DNA of 64,000 nt from Bacillota bacterium (GTDB lineage Bacteria; Bacillota; Desulfotomaculia; Desulfotomaculales; Desulfallaceae), in the NCBI GenBank assembly GCA_023439185.1, contig JAEXOR010000065.1:1-64000 (forward strand). The letters run 5' to 3'. The translations under genes were made by a program, and so were the position numbers. The first letter of the stretch is position 1. The number at the start of each line of letters is the position of its first letter. Shown in pieces: positions 50,097-59,265 of the stretch. Under the pieces are notes generated by a model. The model did no database searches. It had not been told where the DNA came from and worked only from the letters and a program-made list of their open reading frames with translations.

Positions 50097-51101
50097 TTAA
50101 TCATGGTTGGGCATAAATCCCGGCGCTACGTTCAGTAATGCCTGCCCCTTCAAGAAACGGTCAATATTTTCCACCAGGATGGCTCCAAACCGTTTTTCGT
50201 ACATATCTGTCCAACTGGAAATGTGCGGGGTGATAATCAGGTTTTTAGTGTCCCAGAACTCGTCTTCGGGGGGCAGGTAAGACGGCAGCGGGTTTTTAAT
50301 CCAATGGGTGTCGTTGGCTGCCCCGGCTATCCAGCCCTCGTTCAGCGCTTTCATCAACGCTTCTTTAATCACCAGCGAACCCCGGGCACAGTTGATCAAA
50401 TAGGCGGTCTTTTTCATCAGTTTAAAGCGCTCTTCGTTCATCATGCCTAAAGTCTCTTTGGTTTCCGGGCAGGAAAGCACCACAAAGTCGCTTTGCTTAA
50501 TCACCTCGTCTGCCTGGCTGCTCAAAAACACCTGGTCCACGAAGGGAATATCCATGATTCTGATGTCGGTGCCGATTACACGCATGTCGAAAGGCTTGGC
50601 CCGTTTGGCTATTTCACGCCCAATGCCGCCCAGTCCGATAATGCCCAGCGTTTTGCCGTACAGTTCTTCACCGCAGATGCGCTGGTATTTTTTCTCCTTT
50701 TGGTTATCCCACATCTGGTTAAATTTTTTGGTTAAACTCAGCATCAGGCCGATGGTGAACTCGGCCACCGGTATGCCCGAACCGCCGGGCAGGTGCACCA
50801 GGGGCACATGTTTGGGTATTTGGCCCCATTTTTCCCAGTGGTCCACCCCGGAGCTGAAGGTCATGAGCCACTGCAGGTCTTTCATCTCCGGAATCCGGGT
50901 GACAATCATTCCGGAACCGATGATGTGAGTATCCAATACTTCATCCGGCAGGTCCGCACCGTTTGTAGATTTGCGGATCCTGATTGCACCGCTGGACACC
51001 TGGTCGGGAAAACGCTGCATGATTAGTTTTTCGTACTCCTCCGGCGTGCCCAGACCAGGCTGAACCACTATTAAAACGTTCAGGGGGTTAAAGTTGGACA
51101 T
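50097..51101 (-). CDS. D-isomer-specific 2-hydroxyacid dehydrogenase
   Basis: 334 aa; NAD-binding GLGGIGREIAKRAKPFDMRVIGTD (about 150-173), catalytic Arg in INCARGSLV, and His in IITPHISSWTDMYEKR. It interconverts a 2-oxo acid and a D-2-hydroxy acid; an acidic Glu usually paired with the His is not obvious in its standard place. The ATG at 51101 is nine bases from GGGAGG; a GTG four codons earlier lies inside that site. Next to a symporter and an acyl-CoA ligase, so a hydroxy- or oxo-acid catabolic role is likely. Confidence 0.85.
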   Translation of the reverse strand: MSNFNPLNVLIVVQPGLGTPEEYEKLIMQRFPDQVSSGAIRIRKSTNGADLPDEVLDTHIIGSGMIVTRIPEMKDLQWLMTFSSGVDHWEKWGQIPKHVPLVHLPGGSGIPVAEFTIGLMLSLTKKFNQMWDNQKEKKYQRICGEELYGKTLGIIGLGGIGREIAKRAKPFDMRVIGTDIRIMDIPFVDQVFLSSQADEVIKQSDFVVLSCPETKETLGMMNEERFKLMKKTAYLINCARGSLVIKEALMKALNEGWIAGAANDTHWIKNPLPSYLPPEDEFWDTKNLIITPHISSWTDMYEKRFGAILVENIDRFLKGQALLNVAPGFMPNHD

Positions 51102-51321
51102 ATAAAAAGACACCTCCCCAATAAGTTATTTTCCAGCCCTTAACCGGCAAAGGTATCCATGCTACCATACTGCAATTAAAAGTAATTTTATTCGCGCAAA
51201 TTTGAAGATTCTTAAAATTAAGACTGATTAAATTTTAACACGGGTTTGCATTTATTTGTATTGGCCTTGATATACAAACAATAATTCATTATTTGTGTTG
51301 TCAGTACAATTAAAAACGATA

Positions 51322-51360
51322 AATAAAAACATCCCGCCCCTAAATTCAGGAGCGGGATGT
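51322..51360 (-). terminator. Terminator after the second symporter gene
   Basis: Stem ACATCCCGC-x-CCT / AGG-x-GCGGGATGT with an AAATTC loop, followed by TTTTTATTT on the minus strand. It separates the symporter from the downstream dehydrogenase and ligase genes, perhaps giving partial read-through. Confidence 0.8.
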
Positions 51361-51375
51361 CGCGTGGCGTTATTT

Positions 51376-52893
51376 TTACACGGTTATTTTAGGAGCGCCG
51401 CCGATAGTCTTACCTTCCAACTTGGCGAATGTGCTGAAAAATTCTTCGGTGGTTTTTTGGTTGGGAGCCGGGGTTAAATAAGTGACCACAACTAAAACGA
51501 TTAATCCCAGGACCAAAGCCGGCACCCCGGGCAGCATGCCGAAGGCAAAACTTGCCGGAATGATTCCCAGAGGCAGGGCCACCTGTACTATTTGTGAAAC
51601 CAGGAGCGCGGCAATGGCGGCTTCCTTGGTGCAGCGCCGCCAGTACAATGCGGCCATCATGGGGATAATCAAACAGGCAAACCCGCCAAAAGCCCAGTTG
51701 ACCAGGTTGATAATCCCAGTCGGTTTGGCCAGGGCCAGTATATAGCTGATGACAACCATGGCGAAAAGCACGCTTTTGCTGATTAATAATTTCTGTTTAT
51801 CGTCAATATTGCCGGCAGAGGATGATTTTAACAGGATGTCCTTGGTGAAAATGGTACCGGCGGCCAGCAGCTGGGAATCCATGGTGGACATGGCGGCGGC
51901 CAGGATGGCGGCACCCAGGATACCGGTCATGAACACCGGGGCGTATCCGGCCAGGAACAGGGGAATAATCTGTTCGGCCTGTTTCCCTTCCAGACCGGGA
52001 ATCAGGGTATGGCCCCACATGCCGATGTAAACGCAAACTGCAAAGATGAAAAGCCCGGAGATGGGATACATCAAACTCATTTTTTTAAGGTCGCCGATAC
52101 TTTTACCTGTCAGCAGGCGGGTAAAGAGCTGTGGGAACATGGGCACGCCAAATGCTACAATGATGCCGAAGCTGAAAAATGTCTGCCAGGGCAGGTTCCC
52201 CCTGGATAATAGCTCGGGGTTGTTTTGCATAATGTTTTGGGTTACCTGGGCGGGACCGCCTACAACACTCATCACATATAAGAAAATAACCAGCGCACCC
52301 ACCATGAACACCAGGGCCTGCACCGTATTGGCCCAAATAGAACCGCGCATACCTCCCATAATGACATAAATACCGATAACTATAGATATGATCAAAGCTC
52401 CCAGCCAGTAAGGGATGGTGCCCTGGGTCAGGCCCTCAAGGACTTGGCCGGCTCCCATGGCGCCGGTCATCAGGTAGGGGACCGTGTATATCAGACCCAC
52501 TATGGCCACCAGATAGCCCAGAGTTTTACTGTCCCACCGGCCTATGATCACATCGGACATGGTGACATGGCCGTATTTTCTACCCAGCAGCCAGGCGCGG
52601 TTGCCGATGGTATAAAACAAAATCGGCGATAGCCAGGCCCAGGTGGTCACGAAATAGGGCCACATAATCCAGCCGTTATGGTAAGCTTGGCCGGGAATGC
52701 CAACCAGGGTTACGGCTGAAATGTTGGCGGCAAAGATTCCGCAGAACAACACCAGGGCCTTAAATTCACGGCTACCGGTGTAATAATCTTCCAGGGTTCC
52801 TTTGGCGTATTTTACACTGGCCATCCCAATGAATAAAATGGCAAAAACATAGAGCGCGATAATAAATATGACGGTAAGAGTCTGTTGTTCCAT
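51376..52893 (-). CDS. Sodium:solute symporter (SSS family), second copy
   Basis: 505 aa, 13 predicted helices; IFAANISAVTLVGIPGQAYHNG holds the sodium-binding helix, GGMRGSIWANTVQ the family signature, and AILAAAMSTMDSQLLAAGTIFTKD the helix-8 sodium site with Ser/Thr residues. Substrate unknown, likely an organic acid given the operon. GGGAGGG precedes the ATG. It follows a 69-aa membrane protein gene by 17 bp, a pairing seen with many SSS genes. Confidence 0.92.
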   Translation of the reverse strand: MEQQTLTVIFIIALYVFAILFIGMASVKYAKGTLEDYYTGSREFKALVLFCGIFAANISAVTLVGIPGQAYHNGWIMWPYFVTTWAWLSPILFYTIGNRAWLLGRKYGHVTMSDVIIGRWDSKTLGYLVAIVGLIYTVPYLMTGAMGAGQVLEGLTQGTIPYWLGALIISIVIGIYVIMGGMRGSIWANTVQALVFMVGALVIFLYVMSVVGGPAQVTQNIMQNNPELLSRGNLPWQTFFSFGIIVAFGVPMFPQLFTRLLTGKSIGDLKKMSLMYPISGLFIFAVCVYIGMWGHTLIPGLEGKQAEQIIPLFLAGYAPVFMTGILGAAILAAAMSTMDSQLLAAGTIFTKDILLKSSSAGNIDDKQKLLISKSVLFAMVVISYILALAKPTGIINLVNWAFGGFACLIIPMMAALYWRRCTKEAAIAALLVSQIVQVALPLGIIPASFAFGMLPGVPALVLGLIVLVVVTYLTPAPNQKTTEEFFSTFAKLEGKTIGGAPKITV

Positions 52894-52910
52894 AATATGC
52901 CCTCCCAGGA

Positions 52911-53120
52911 TTAATCTTCATCCGGATCGTACCAGAAGCTACTAAATACCCATAAAACCAGAATAAAGCCGACAAGCCAAATAAAAAATTGGTATAATTC
53001 ATTGTAGGAAAGCCAGCCCAGGAAAACGGGTTCTGAAATTTCCCCCCAGTTCCACAAGTCCACCCTGATAAATACCAGGAAAGCGCAGATGGCGTAAAGC
53101 AGCAACTCTTTTGGTTTCAA
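52911..53120 (-). CDS. 69-aa membrane protein, symporter partner
   Basis: Two predicted helices (LLLYAICAFLVFIRVDLWNW and YQFFIWLVGFILVLWVFSSF) and an acidic end (YDPDED). The layout resembles DUF3311/YhdT-like small proteins that accompany SSS symporters, although I cannot assign the exact family. TTG start eight bases from AAAGGAGG. First gene of the operon driven by the sigma-54 promoter at 53306-53321. Confidence 0.8.
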   Translation of the reverse strand: MKPKELLLYAICAFLVFIRVDLWNWGEISEPVFLGWLSYNELYQFFIWLVGFILVLWVFSSFWYDPDED

Positions 53121-53305
53121 TTAAGGTACCTCCTTTCAAAATTTGAATCGTTCATTGCGGCGTCCTGTGGTTTGGCATAGATGGTATTGTTATTAGTTGC
53201 AAGAAAAATAAATAAATATTGAATAGTTTGAAACTTTGCGCTATAAAATGTTACGGATCATTTTCACACCCTTTCAAGTTGCCATTTTCCCTCAAAAACC
53301 TTTTG

Positions 53306-53321
53306 TGCAATAGTTGTGCCA
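53306..53321 (-). promoter_or_regulatory. Sigma-54 promoter, near-perfect consensus
   Basis: Minus strand TGGCACAACTATTGCA: TGGCAC at -24 and TTGCA at -12 with exact spacing. About 185 bp upstream of the 69-aa/symporter/dehydrogenase/ligase operon, and next to a sigma-54 activator gene. Confidence 0.9.
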
Positions 53322-53422
53322 TTAGAAATAACTCAAACCATAAAGCACATATCCGCTAATATTCGGGTACTGATAGCTTTTATTGAAAGCTTCAGCCCGG
53401 CCCCGTCAGGTTTGGGATATAA

Positions 53423-53452
53423 CCAGACTGGTTTAGTTATGAACCAGTCTGG
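53423..53452. promoter_or_regulatory. Enhancer: two CCAGWCTGG palindromes
   Basis: CCAGACTGG (53423-53431) and CCAGTCTGG (53444-53452), each a 9-bp palindrome, centres 21 bp apart (two helical turns), together forming a larger inverted repeat. Located about 100 bp upstream of the sigma-54 promoter, the typical site for dimer-of-dimers binding by the activator. Confidence 0.75.
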
Positions 53453-53621
53453 CAAATCAAAGAAAGAAAATTAAAAATATTTGCAGGATTCAGAAGGCTG
53501 ATGCAGAAAGGTAAAATAGGTACAAATAGAATCTGTGTGGCATTATGTGGTTCACTAAAATATCTTTTGGTGCATTATTAAACCATTATTGTAACCGGTC
53601 ATTTATAAAGGGGGGCGTTAA

Positions 53622-55718
53622 GTGCGGATAGGTAAACTAATCAAAAGCTCGCCGGTCGTACTAAGCCAACAGCAGTTTCTTGCCGATGCGGTCGAACTGT
53701 TGGTTAAAAATAAGCAATGCACGGCGCCGGTGGTTAATGAAAAAAAAGTTGCCGGCATTTTAAATTTGGCGGAGGCCATGTATTTAATAAAAAATAAACC
53801 CAAAGACGGTGAACTGGTTGTGGCGGATGCTTTATCAACCGACGTTGCTATATTAAGCCCGGACAGCGCGATTGAAGGCACTGTTTTAAGCAACCTCCCT
53901 TTTTTCCCCGTAGCGGATCGCGACGGCAATTATATGGGTATCGTGTTGACCGCGGATATTTACAAACAGATGAAGAAAATTGCGGACAGGAATAATTACG
54001 TCCTGCAAAATATGCATAATGGCATATTGGCTGTTGATGCCGAAGGAACTATTTTTTTCTGTAATAAATCCGCCGGTGAACACCTGGGGGTGGAACCGCT
54101 GGAAATTATCGGCCGGAAAATAAATGGAGTTTTTCCCACCAGCCAGTTGACCAGGGTGATCAGTACGGGCAAACCTGAAACATCACAAAAGATCGTGGTC
54201 AACGGGCGTACGCTGGTGAGCAACCGCACGCCGGTTATTTGCGAAGGGAAGGTGACGGGGGCCGTGACAGTGTTTCAGCACTTTGCCGAGCTTGAGGCTA
54301 TTTCAGCGGAGCTGGAGTCGGTACACCGGTTGTATAATGAATTGGATACCGTCATTGAGGCGGCGCATGACGGAATTATGATCACCAACCGCGACGGCAT
54401 CGGTTTGCGGGTCAACCGGGCTCTTTGCCGCCTGACCGGCCTTGAATCTTCTTACTATATCAACCAGCCCATTGACAGGCTTTATCAAGACGGCGTTTTT
54501 AAATATGAATCGGTAACTATGAAGGCCCTGTGGGAAAAACGCTCGGTTACCGCTATACAAGGGATTAATAACGGTAAGGAAGTTTTGGTTACCGGTACAC
54601 CCATATTCGATAACAACGGGGAAATTTTCCGGGTGGTCACCAATGTGCGGGACATCACCGAATTAAAAAAATTAGAGGAAGAAAGAAAAAAACTAATTGC
54701 CAAAAGCAATATCGACGATGATGTTGATGATTTCATCCGTCACTTGCGGAAAGAAGATATCATCGCCGAAAGCACGGAAATGCTGAAGGTTCTGCAGGTG
54801 GTGGTGCGGGTGGCCAGGACGGAAACCACTGTTTTGCTTTTAGGTGAATCAGGGGTGGGCAAAGAGGTGTTGGCCAAGATTATTCATCGCAGCAGCCGCA
54901 GGCCTAAACAGGGTAAATTTGTGCAAATCAACTGCGGCGCAATTCCGGAGAACCTTTTGGAAAGCGAACTTTTGGGATATGAGCCCGGCGCGTTTACCGG
55001 CGCTAAAAAGGAAGGCAAACCCGGATTGTTTGAAATTGCCGACAACGGGTCGCTATTGCTGGATGAAATCGGGGAAATGCCGTTGTCCCTGCAGGTTAAG
55101 CTGCTCAGGGTTTTGCAGGAACAGGAATTCTATCGTATAGGCGGTGTGAAACCGATTAAACTTAATCTGCGTATTATTGCCGCCACCAATAAAGATTTAA
55201 AAAAACTGGTTGAGCAGGGAAAATTCCGTAAAGACCTTTACTATCGTTTAAATGTCATCCCCATCGAAATTCCCCCGCTGCGTGACCGCAAGGATGACAT
55301 TTTTCCGCTGGCCATGTATTATTTGAAGAGGTTTAACAATAAGCACAAGACAAATAAGACTCTGGATGCCAGGACGGTATCTATTTTGGAGAAATACCAC
55401 TGGCCGGGAAATGTCAGAGAACTGATGAACATACTGGAGCGTACGGTGATTTTGAGCAGCAACGATTCCATCGATCCGTTCATTATCAGTAACCAGCTTG
55501 ATCAACCCGGCGTTGCGGAACGCCTGCCGATTACCGTCAGCAATATTGTGCCCCTCCGGGAAGCCCAGGCCATCATAGAACAGGAATTGCTGCGTAAAGC
55601 GTTAAAAGAAAACAGAACTGTTCGCCAGGCGGCTAAAATCCTCGGCATCTCGCATTCCACATTAATTCGCAAAGTTGCCCAGTATGACTTGAAGAAGGAG
55701 CACCTGATCACTGTTTAA
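53622..55718 (+). CDS. Sigma-54-dependent activator with CBS and PAS domains
   Basis: 698 aa: a CBS pair (about 1-115), PAS (125-220), PAS (240-348), AAA+ domain from 380 with Walker A GESGVGKE (408-415), GAFTGA loop, LLLDEIGEMP, and a Fis-type HTH at the end (VRQAAKILGISHSTLIRKVAQ). CBS domains usually sense adenine nucleotides, so the regulator may integrate energy state with a PAS ligand. GTG start after AAAGGGGGG. It probably activates both the divergent symporter/ligase operon and the downstream benzoate-CoA ligase-like gene. Confidence 0.93.
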   Translation: MRIGKLIKSSPVVLSQQQFLADAVELLVKNKQCTAPVVNEKKVAGILNLAEAMYLIKNKPKDGELVVADALSTDVAILSPDSAIEGTVLSNLPFFPVADRDGNYMGIVLTADIYKQMKKIADRNNYVLQNMHNGILAVDAEGTIFFCNKSAGEHLGVEPLEIIGRKINGVFPTSQLTRVISTGKPETSQKIVVNGRTLVSNRTPVICEGKVTGAVTVFQHFAELEAISAELESVHRLYNELDTVIEAAHDGIMITNRDGIGLRVNRALCRLTGLESSYYINQPIDRLYQDGVFKYESVTMKALWEKRSVTAIQGINNGKEVLVTGTPIFDNNGEIFRVVTNVRDITELKKLEEERKKLIAKSNIDDDVDDFIRHLRKEDIIAESTEMLKVLQVVVRVARTETTVLLLGESGVGKEVLAKIIHRSSRRPKQGKFVQINCGAIPENLLESELLGYEPGAFTGAKKEGKPGLFEIADNGSLLLDEIGEMPLSLQVKLLRVLQEQEFYRIGGVKPIKLNLRIIAATNKDLKKLVEQGKFRKDLYYRLNVIPIEIPPLRDRKDDIFPLAMYYLKRFNNKHKTNKTLDARTVSILEKYHWPGNVRELMNILERTVILSSNDSIDPFIISNQLDQPGVAERLPITVSNIVPLREAQAIIEQELLRKALKENRTVRQAAKILGISHSTLIRKVAQYDLKKEHLITV

Positions 55719-55777
55719 ACGCCGGGATTAAGCCATTGCATAATTGTTCCGGTTCTTGGGTGGGTTAAGTATGCAAT

Positions 55778-55821
55778 AAAGAACCAAGATGGTTGAAAAT
55801 TAAACCATCTTGGTTCTTTTT
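55778..55821 (+). terminator. Terminator of the CBS/PAS sigma-54 activator
   Basis: Seventeen-base stem AAAGAACCAAGATGGTT with its exact complement (55778-55794, 55803-55819) and a T-run; 59 bp past the stop. Confidence 0.9.
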
Positions 55822-55927
55822 GCACAGGAATTATTTTGCTTGCCTGGCGAACAACTATGCCTGTGAGGTTTAAACATTATTGATCCTGCAGCCGGAACGG
55901 GGCAAAAATATGATGCCAATTTTAGTC

Positions 55928-55943
55928 AGGTATCATAGTTGCA
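55928..55943 (+). promoter_or_regulatory. Sigma-54-type promoter of the aryl-CoA ligase gene
   Basis: AGGTATCATAGTTGCA: GG and GC exactly 10 apart with a perfect TTGCA -12 box; the -24 box matches only partly (AGGTAT). It is 128 bp before the ligase start and just behind the activator gene. Confidence 0.6.
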
Positions 55944-56070
55944 ATATAGTATTTAAATTTTAAGTGCCAATGTCGGGCAGGGAGGTGTCAGATTTGCCTA
56001 AATTTTTTGAAACTAATTTCCAAGGGATGGGTGGCCAATCTTACAATATTTATATTTGGAGGTGTGCCAG

Positions 56071-57633
56071 ATGATTACCACGGTGGAGCTTCCTAATGCT
56101 TTCAATGCCGCAAGCGCCCTCATTGATTCAAATCTCAGCGCGGGCCGCGGCGACAAAACAGCCATTTATTACTTGGACGAGGAGATTTCTTACGCCCAAA
56201 TGGCTGAAATGGTCAACCGCACCGGCAACGCTTTTAAATCACTGGGTGTGGAGATGGAGAACCGGGTTTTGCTGCTGCTGTTGGATTGCCCGGAATTTGT
56301 TTACAGTTTTTTTGGCGCCATCAAAATGGGCGCGGTTCCCATACCGGTCAACACATTATTAACCCCGGGCGATTACGAATACATCTTTAACGACAGCCGG
56401 GCCAAAGTTTTAGTGGTCAGTGTCGAGTTGCTGCCCCAGGTGGAAATGATTAAAGAGAACTTAAAATATCTCAAACAAATTATCGTGGTGGGAGAAGCAA
56501 AAGAAGGTTATCTTCCCTTTAATAGCTTAACTGCCGAAGCTGCTCCCGTATTGGAAGCGGCGGAAACCCAAAAGGACGACGTAGCCTTTTGGCTTTACAG
56601 TTCAGGTTCAACGGGGGCACCCAAAGGAACGGTACATTTGCACCATGATATGATTTATTCTGCCGATTTATATGCCCGCAATATTTTAAACATCGGGCCG
56701 GACGATATACACTTCTCGGTGGCTAAACTTTTCTTCGCCTATGGTCTGGGCAACGGTTCTTATTTTGCCTTCCGGGTGGGCGGTTCCACCGTGCTGTACC
56801 CGGGGAGACCGCTGGCGGAAGATATTTTCAAGGTGGTTCAAAAATATCGTCCCACCCTGTTTTTCGGTGTGCCTACGGCTTTTAACAATATGCTCCAGGT
56901 AAAAGACGCAGAGAAGATTTTTGATTTCAGTTCGGTACGTCTATGTACCTCGGCCGGGGAAGCTTTGCCCGCCACAATTTATCTGCAGTGGGTGGAACGT
57001 TTCAAGGTGGAGATACTGGACGGCATCGGCTCGACTGAGATGCTGCATATTTATATTTCCAACCGTGTCGGGCAGGTCAGACCGGGCAGCAGCGGATTTT
57101 TGGTGCCTGGTTATGAAGCCAAGGCGGTGGACGAAGCAGGCAATGAGGTTCCCCGGGGTGAAATCGGCACCCTGTACGTCAAGGGCGACAGTTCCGCCGC
57201 CTATTATTGGAACAGGCACGATAAAACCAAGCAAACCATGCTGGGTGAATGGCTGAACACCGGAGACAAGTATTACCAGGACGAGGACGGCTACTGGTGG
57301 ACCGTGGGACGGGGCGACGATATGCTGAAAGTGGGCGGCATCTGGGTTTCTCCCCTGGAGGTGGAGAACACCCTGCTGGAACACCCCGCGGTGCTGGAAT
57401 CGGCTGTTATCGGCGCTCCCGACGACGAGGGGCTGATAAAAACCCTGGCTTTCGTTGTGCTGAAAGAGGGTTACCAGCCGGATGAGAATTTGGCTCAGGA
57501 CCTGCAAAAGTATGTTAAGAGCAAGATTGCTCCCTATAAGTATCCGCGCTGGATCAAGTTCGTGGACGAACTGCCTAAAACCGCCACCGGTAAGATTCAA
57601 CGTTTCCGGTTGCGTATGAAAGAGGGGCAATAA
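56071..57633 (+). CDS. Benzoate-CoA ligase family enzyme
   Basis: 520 aa AMP-forming ligase. P-loop LYSSGSTGAPKGTVH (about 176-190), GIGSTEMLHIYISN, NTGDKYYQDEDGYWW, hinge GRGDDMLKVGGIWVSPLEVE, and catalytic Lys in PKTATGKIQRF. The STEMLHI motif is typical of benzoate/aryl-CoA ligases (BclA/BadA type). The ATG at 56071 lies eight bases from GGAGG; a frame start five codons earlier precedes that site. Monocistronic, with sigma-54 promoter and terminator of its own. Substrate could be benzoate, a hydroxybenzoate or another ring acid. Confidence 0.9.
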   Translation: MITTVELPNAFNAASALIDSNLSAGRGDKTAIYYLDEEISYAQMAEMVNRTGNAFKSLGVEMENRVLLLLLDCPEFVYSFFGAIKMGAVPIPVNTLLTPGDYEYIFNDSRAKVLVVSVELLPQVEMIKENLKYLKQIIVVGEAKEGYLPFNSLTAEAAPVLEAAETQKDDVAFWLYSSGSTGAPKGTVHLHHDMIYSADLYARNILNIGPDDIHFSVAKLFFAYGLGNGSYFAFRVGGSTVLYPGRPLAEDIFKVVQKYRPTLFFGVPTAFNNMLQVKDAEKIFDFSSVRLCTSAGEALPATIYLQWVERFKVEILDGIGSTEMLHIYISNRVGQVRPGSSGFLVPGYEAKAVDEAGNEVPRGEIGTLYVKGDSSAAYYWNRHDKTKQTMLGEWLNTGDKYYQDEDGYWWTVGRGDDMLKVGGIWVSPLEVENTLLEHPAVLESAVIGAPDDEGLIKTLAFVVLKEGYQPDENLAQDLQKYVKSKIAPYKYPRWIKFVDELPKTATGKIQRFRLRMKEGQ

Positions 57634-57660
57634 ATTTTCAGAATGAGATAACCGTGCATA

Positions 57661-57716
57661 CAGCAGGCCCGCCTTGTTCAACTCGTCAAGGCGGGCCTGC
57701 ATCGTTTATTTTATTT
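57661..57716. terminator. Bidirectional terminator
   Basis: Fourteen-bp perfect stem GCAGGCCCGCCTTG/CAAGGCGGGCCTGC (57663-57676, 57687-57700), then a T-rich tract on the plus side. Lies between the convergent ligase and chemoreceptor-like genes. Confidence 0.8.
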
Positions 57717-57729
57717 AATGGCAGAAGCT

Positions 57730-58563
57730 TTATTCAAATTTTGACAGTAATTTTTTTGAAGCATCAAAAATCTTTTGCGAGTTATCCTTCAGATCCATTG
57801 CTGCTTTGCTTATTTCTTGGCTGGTAGACGCCTGTTCTTCCGAAGCGGCGGCAGCTTGTTGTATATTAGTACTTATTTCGTCCATGGATGTGATAACATC
57901 TGCAAGCTCAACATTAATTTGTTTTAAAGAAACCTTCGACCTGGTAGCAAGCTTTCTGATTTCATCTGCAACGACATTAAAACCACGGCCATGCTCTCCT
58001 GCCCTGGCAGCTTCAATGGCAGCATTCAAGCCCAATAAGTGGGTTTGATCTGAAATATCTTTAATTAATCCGAGGATTGAATTAACAATATTCATTTTTG
58101 TTCTAATGAACTCTGTACTGTCGGATAAATTGTTGATGGTGGCGGCAAATTCTTGGATGGAAGCGGCAATATTGGTTGTTGATAATTCAAATACTTCCAA
58201 GTCATCAGTCATTCTTTCGATTAAAGAGTTAACTTCTTCCTGAACAGTTACGGGCATTCCCCCTACCAACGAACCAATTACCTTACCGTTGATATCTTTT
58301 ATTGGAATCCCAATCCCCATATAAGGGACACCAAAAACCTCCTTGCCAACAGCATTGGTTATCTGCTGACCTCCGGTTAAAACTTTATCCGCCATGGAGC
58401 CGGCCTTAATTATATCGCCGGCTTTTAACGGGAATATCAGGTCTTTGCCGGGTAAATAGGCTATATATTTTTCTCTGTCCGAAATACCAAATGTGCATTC
58501 ATCACCCACCATTTTCTGTATATATGGCAAAAAATCTATAAAATATTCAAGTTTTTCACTCAC
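57730..58563 (-). CDS. Soluble methyl-accepting chemotaxis-like protein
   Basis: 277 aa without membrane helices. N-terminal sensory part (1-115: VGDECTFGISDREKYIAYLPG, YMGIGIPIKDINGKVIGSLVGG) followed by a short signalling hairpin whose tip is QTHLLGLNAAIEAARAGEHGRGFNVVADEIRKLA. Cytoplasmic receptor proteins of this kind signal to CheA/CheW or to other partners. GGGGGA upstream of the ATG. Same strand as the acyl-CoA synthetase genes, 22 bp behind, so probably co-transcribed; it may link their substrate to motility or other responses. Confidence 0.88.
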   Translation of the reverse strand: MSEKLEYFIDFLPYIQKMVGDECTFGISDREKYIAYLPGKDLIFPLKAGDIIKAGSMADKVLTGGQQITNAVGKEVFGVPYMGIGIPIKDINGKVIGSLVGGMPVTVQEEVNSLIERMTDDLEVFELSTTNIAASIQEFAATINNLSDSTEFIRTKMNIVNSILGLIKDISDQTHLLGLNAAIEAARAGEHGRGFNVVADEIRKLATRSKVSLKQINVELADVITSMDEISTNIQQAAAASEEQASTSQEISKAAMDLKDNSQKIFDASKKLLSKFE

Positions 58564-58584
58564 AAATATTTCCCCCTCTAAAAA

Positions 58585-59265
58585 TTATTTAAGTTTAATC
58601 CTGGCGTCAAGGGCTAGGGCGCCCTGGGGGTATACCGTCACCGGGTTTAAATCAAGCTCTGTGATTTCCTGATAATTTTGCATTAAATCCGATACCGCCG
58701 TCAGAATACCCTCAATGGCTTCCAAATCAACCGGGGGAATATTTCTGTAGCCTTGCAGCAAGCGTGAACCACGCAGGGAACGAACCATTGCCGAAGCATC
58801 GGACTTGCCGACGGGAACCATGCGAAAGCAGTGATCATCCAGGATTTCCGTAAAAACGCCGCCCAGGCCGAACATGATTACCGGGCCAAAGTGGGGGTCA
58901 AAAGCGGCGCCGATGATTACCTCGATCCCTGGTTCAGCCATGCGCTGCACTGTAACACCGGCTTGTGGGTCTTCCCCCCGGGCGTGGTCCGTTATCTCCA
59001 GGAAGGCCCGGCGCACGGCGTCAGGGCCGGAAAGATTCAGGCGCACTCCGCCGCTGTCGCTTTTATGACTGAAAGCCGTTGAACGAACCTTCAATACGGC
59101 GGGATAACCAATTAGTTCGGCTAAGGCCGCCGCTTCCTGTTCCGTGGCGGCAGCGTAACTTTCAACAACCGGAATTCCCGCCGCTGCCGCCAGCAATTTG
59201 CTTTCGTCCTCAAACAGGACGTCCCGCCCCAATTTGCGGGCCGAGGCGATTATTTTACCCGGCAT
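58585..59265 (-). CDS. ADP-forming acyl-CoA synthetase, ATP-grasp (beta) subunit
   Basis: 226 aa ATP-grasp domain of the acetate-CoA ligase (ADP-forming) family: EDESKLLAAAAGIPVVESY, YPAVLKVRSTAFSHKSDSGGVRLNL, GAAFDPHFGPVIMFGLGGVFTEIL, ELDLNPVTVYPQG. It makes ATP from acyl-CoA, ADP and phosphate together with the alpha subunit. ATG at 59265 six bases from GGAGGAGGG. Overlaps the alpha gene by 11 bp. Confidence 0.92.
   Translation of the reverse strand: MPGKIIASARKLGRDVLFEDESKLLAAAAGIPVVESYAAATEQEAAALAELIGYPAVLKVRSTAFSHKSDSGGVRLNLSGPDAVRRAFLEITDHARGEDPQAGVTVQRMAEPGIEVIIGAAFDPHFGPVIMFGLGGVFTEILDDHCFRMVPVGKSDASAMVRSLRGSRLLQGYRNIPPVDLEAIEGILTAVSDLMQNYQEITELDLNPVTVYPQGALALDARIKLK

Larger units (their letters stand above)
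53121..53621. other. Divergent regulatory region with sigma-54 promoter and enhancer
   Basis: No protein gene. It contains the near-perfect sigma-54 promoter (53306-53321, minus) and a double palindrome (53423-53452). The sigma-54 activator gene starts at the right end on the plus strand; no strong sigma-A promoter for it is obvious. Confidence 0.75.
55719..56070 (+). other. Intergenic region: terminator and sigma-54 promoter
   Basis: Contains the activator's terminator (55778-55821) and a sigma-54-type promoter (55928-55943). The 55999-56070 stretch is the leader of the ligase gene. No other gene seen. Confidence 0.65.

Noticed and set aside
56941..57702. 253-codon frame opposite the benzoate-CoA ligase gene
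   Set aside because: Shadow frame without start signal or family.
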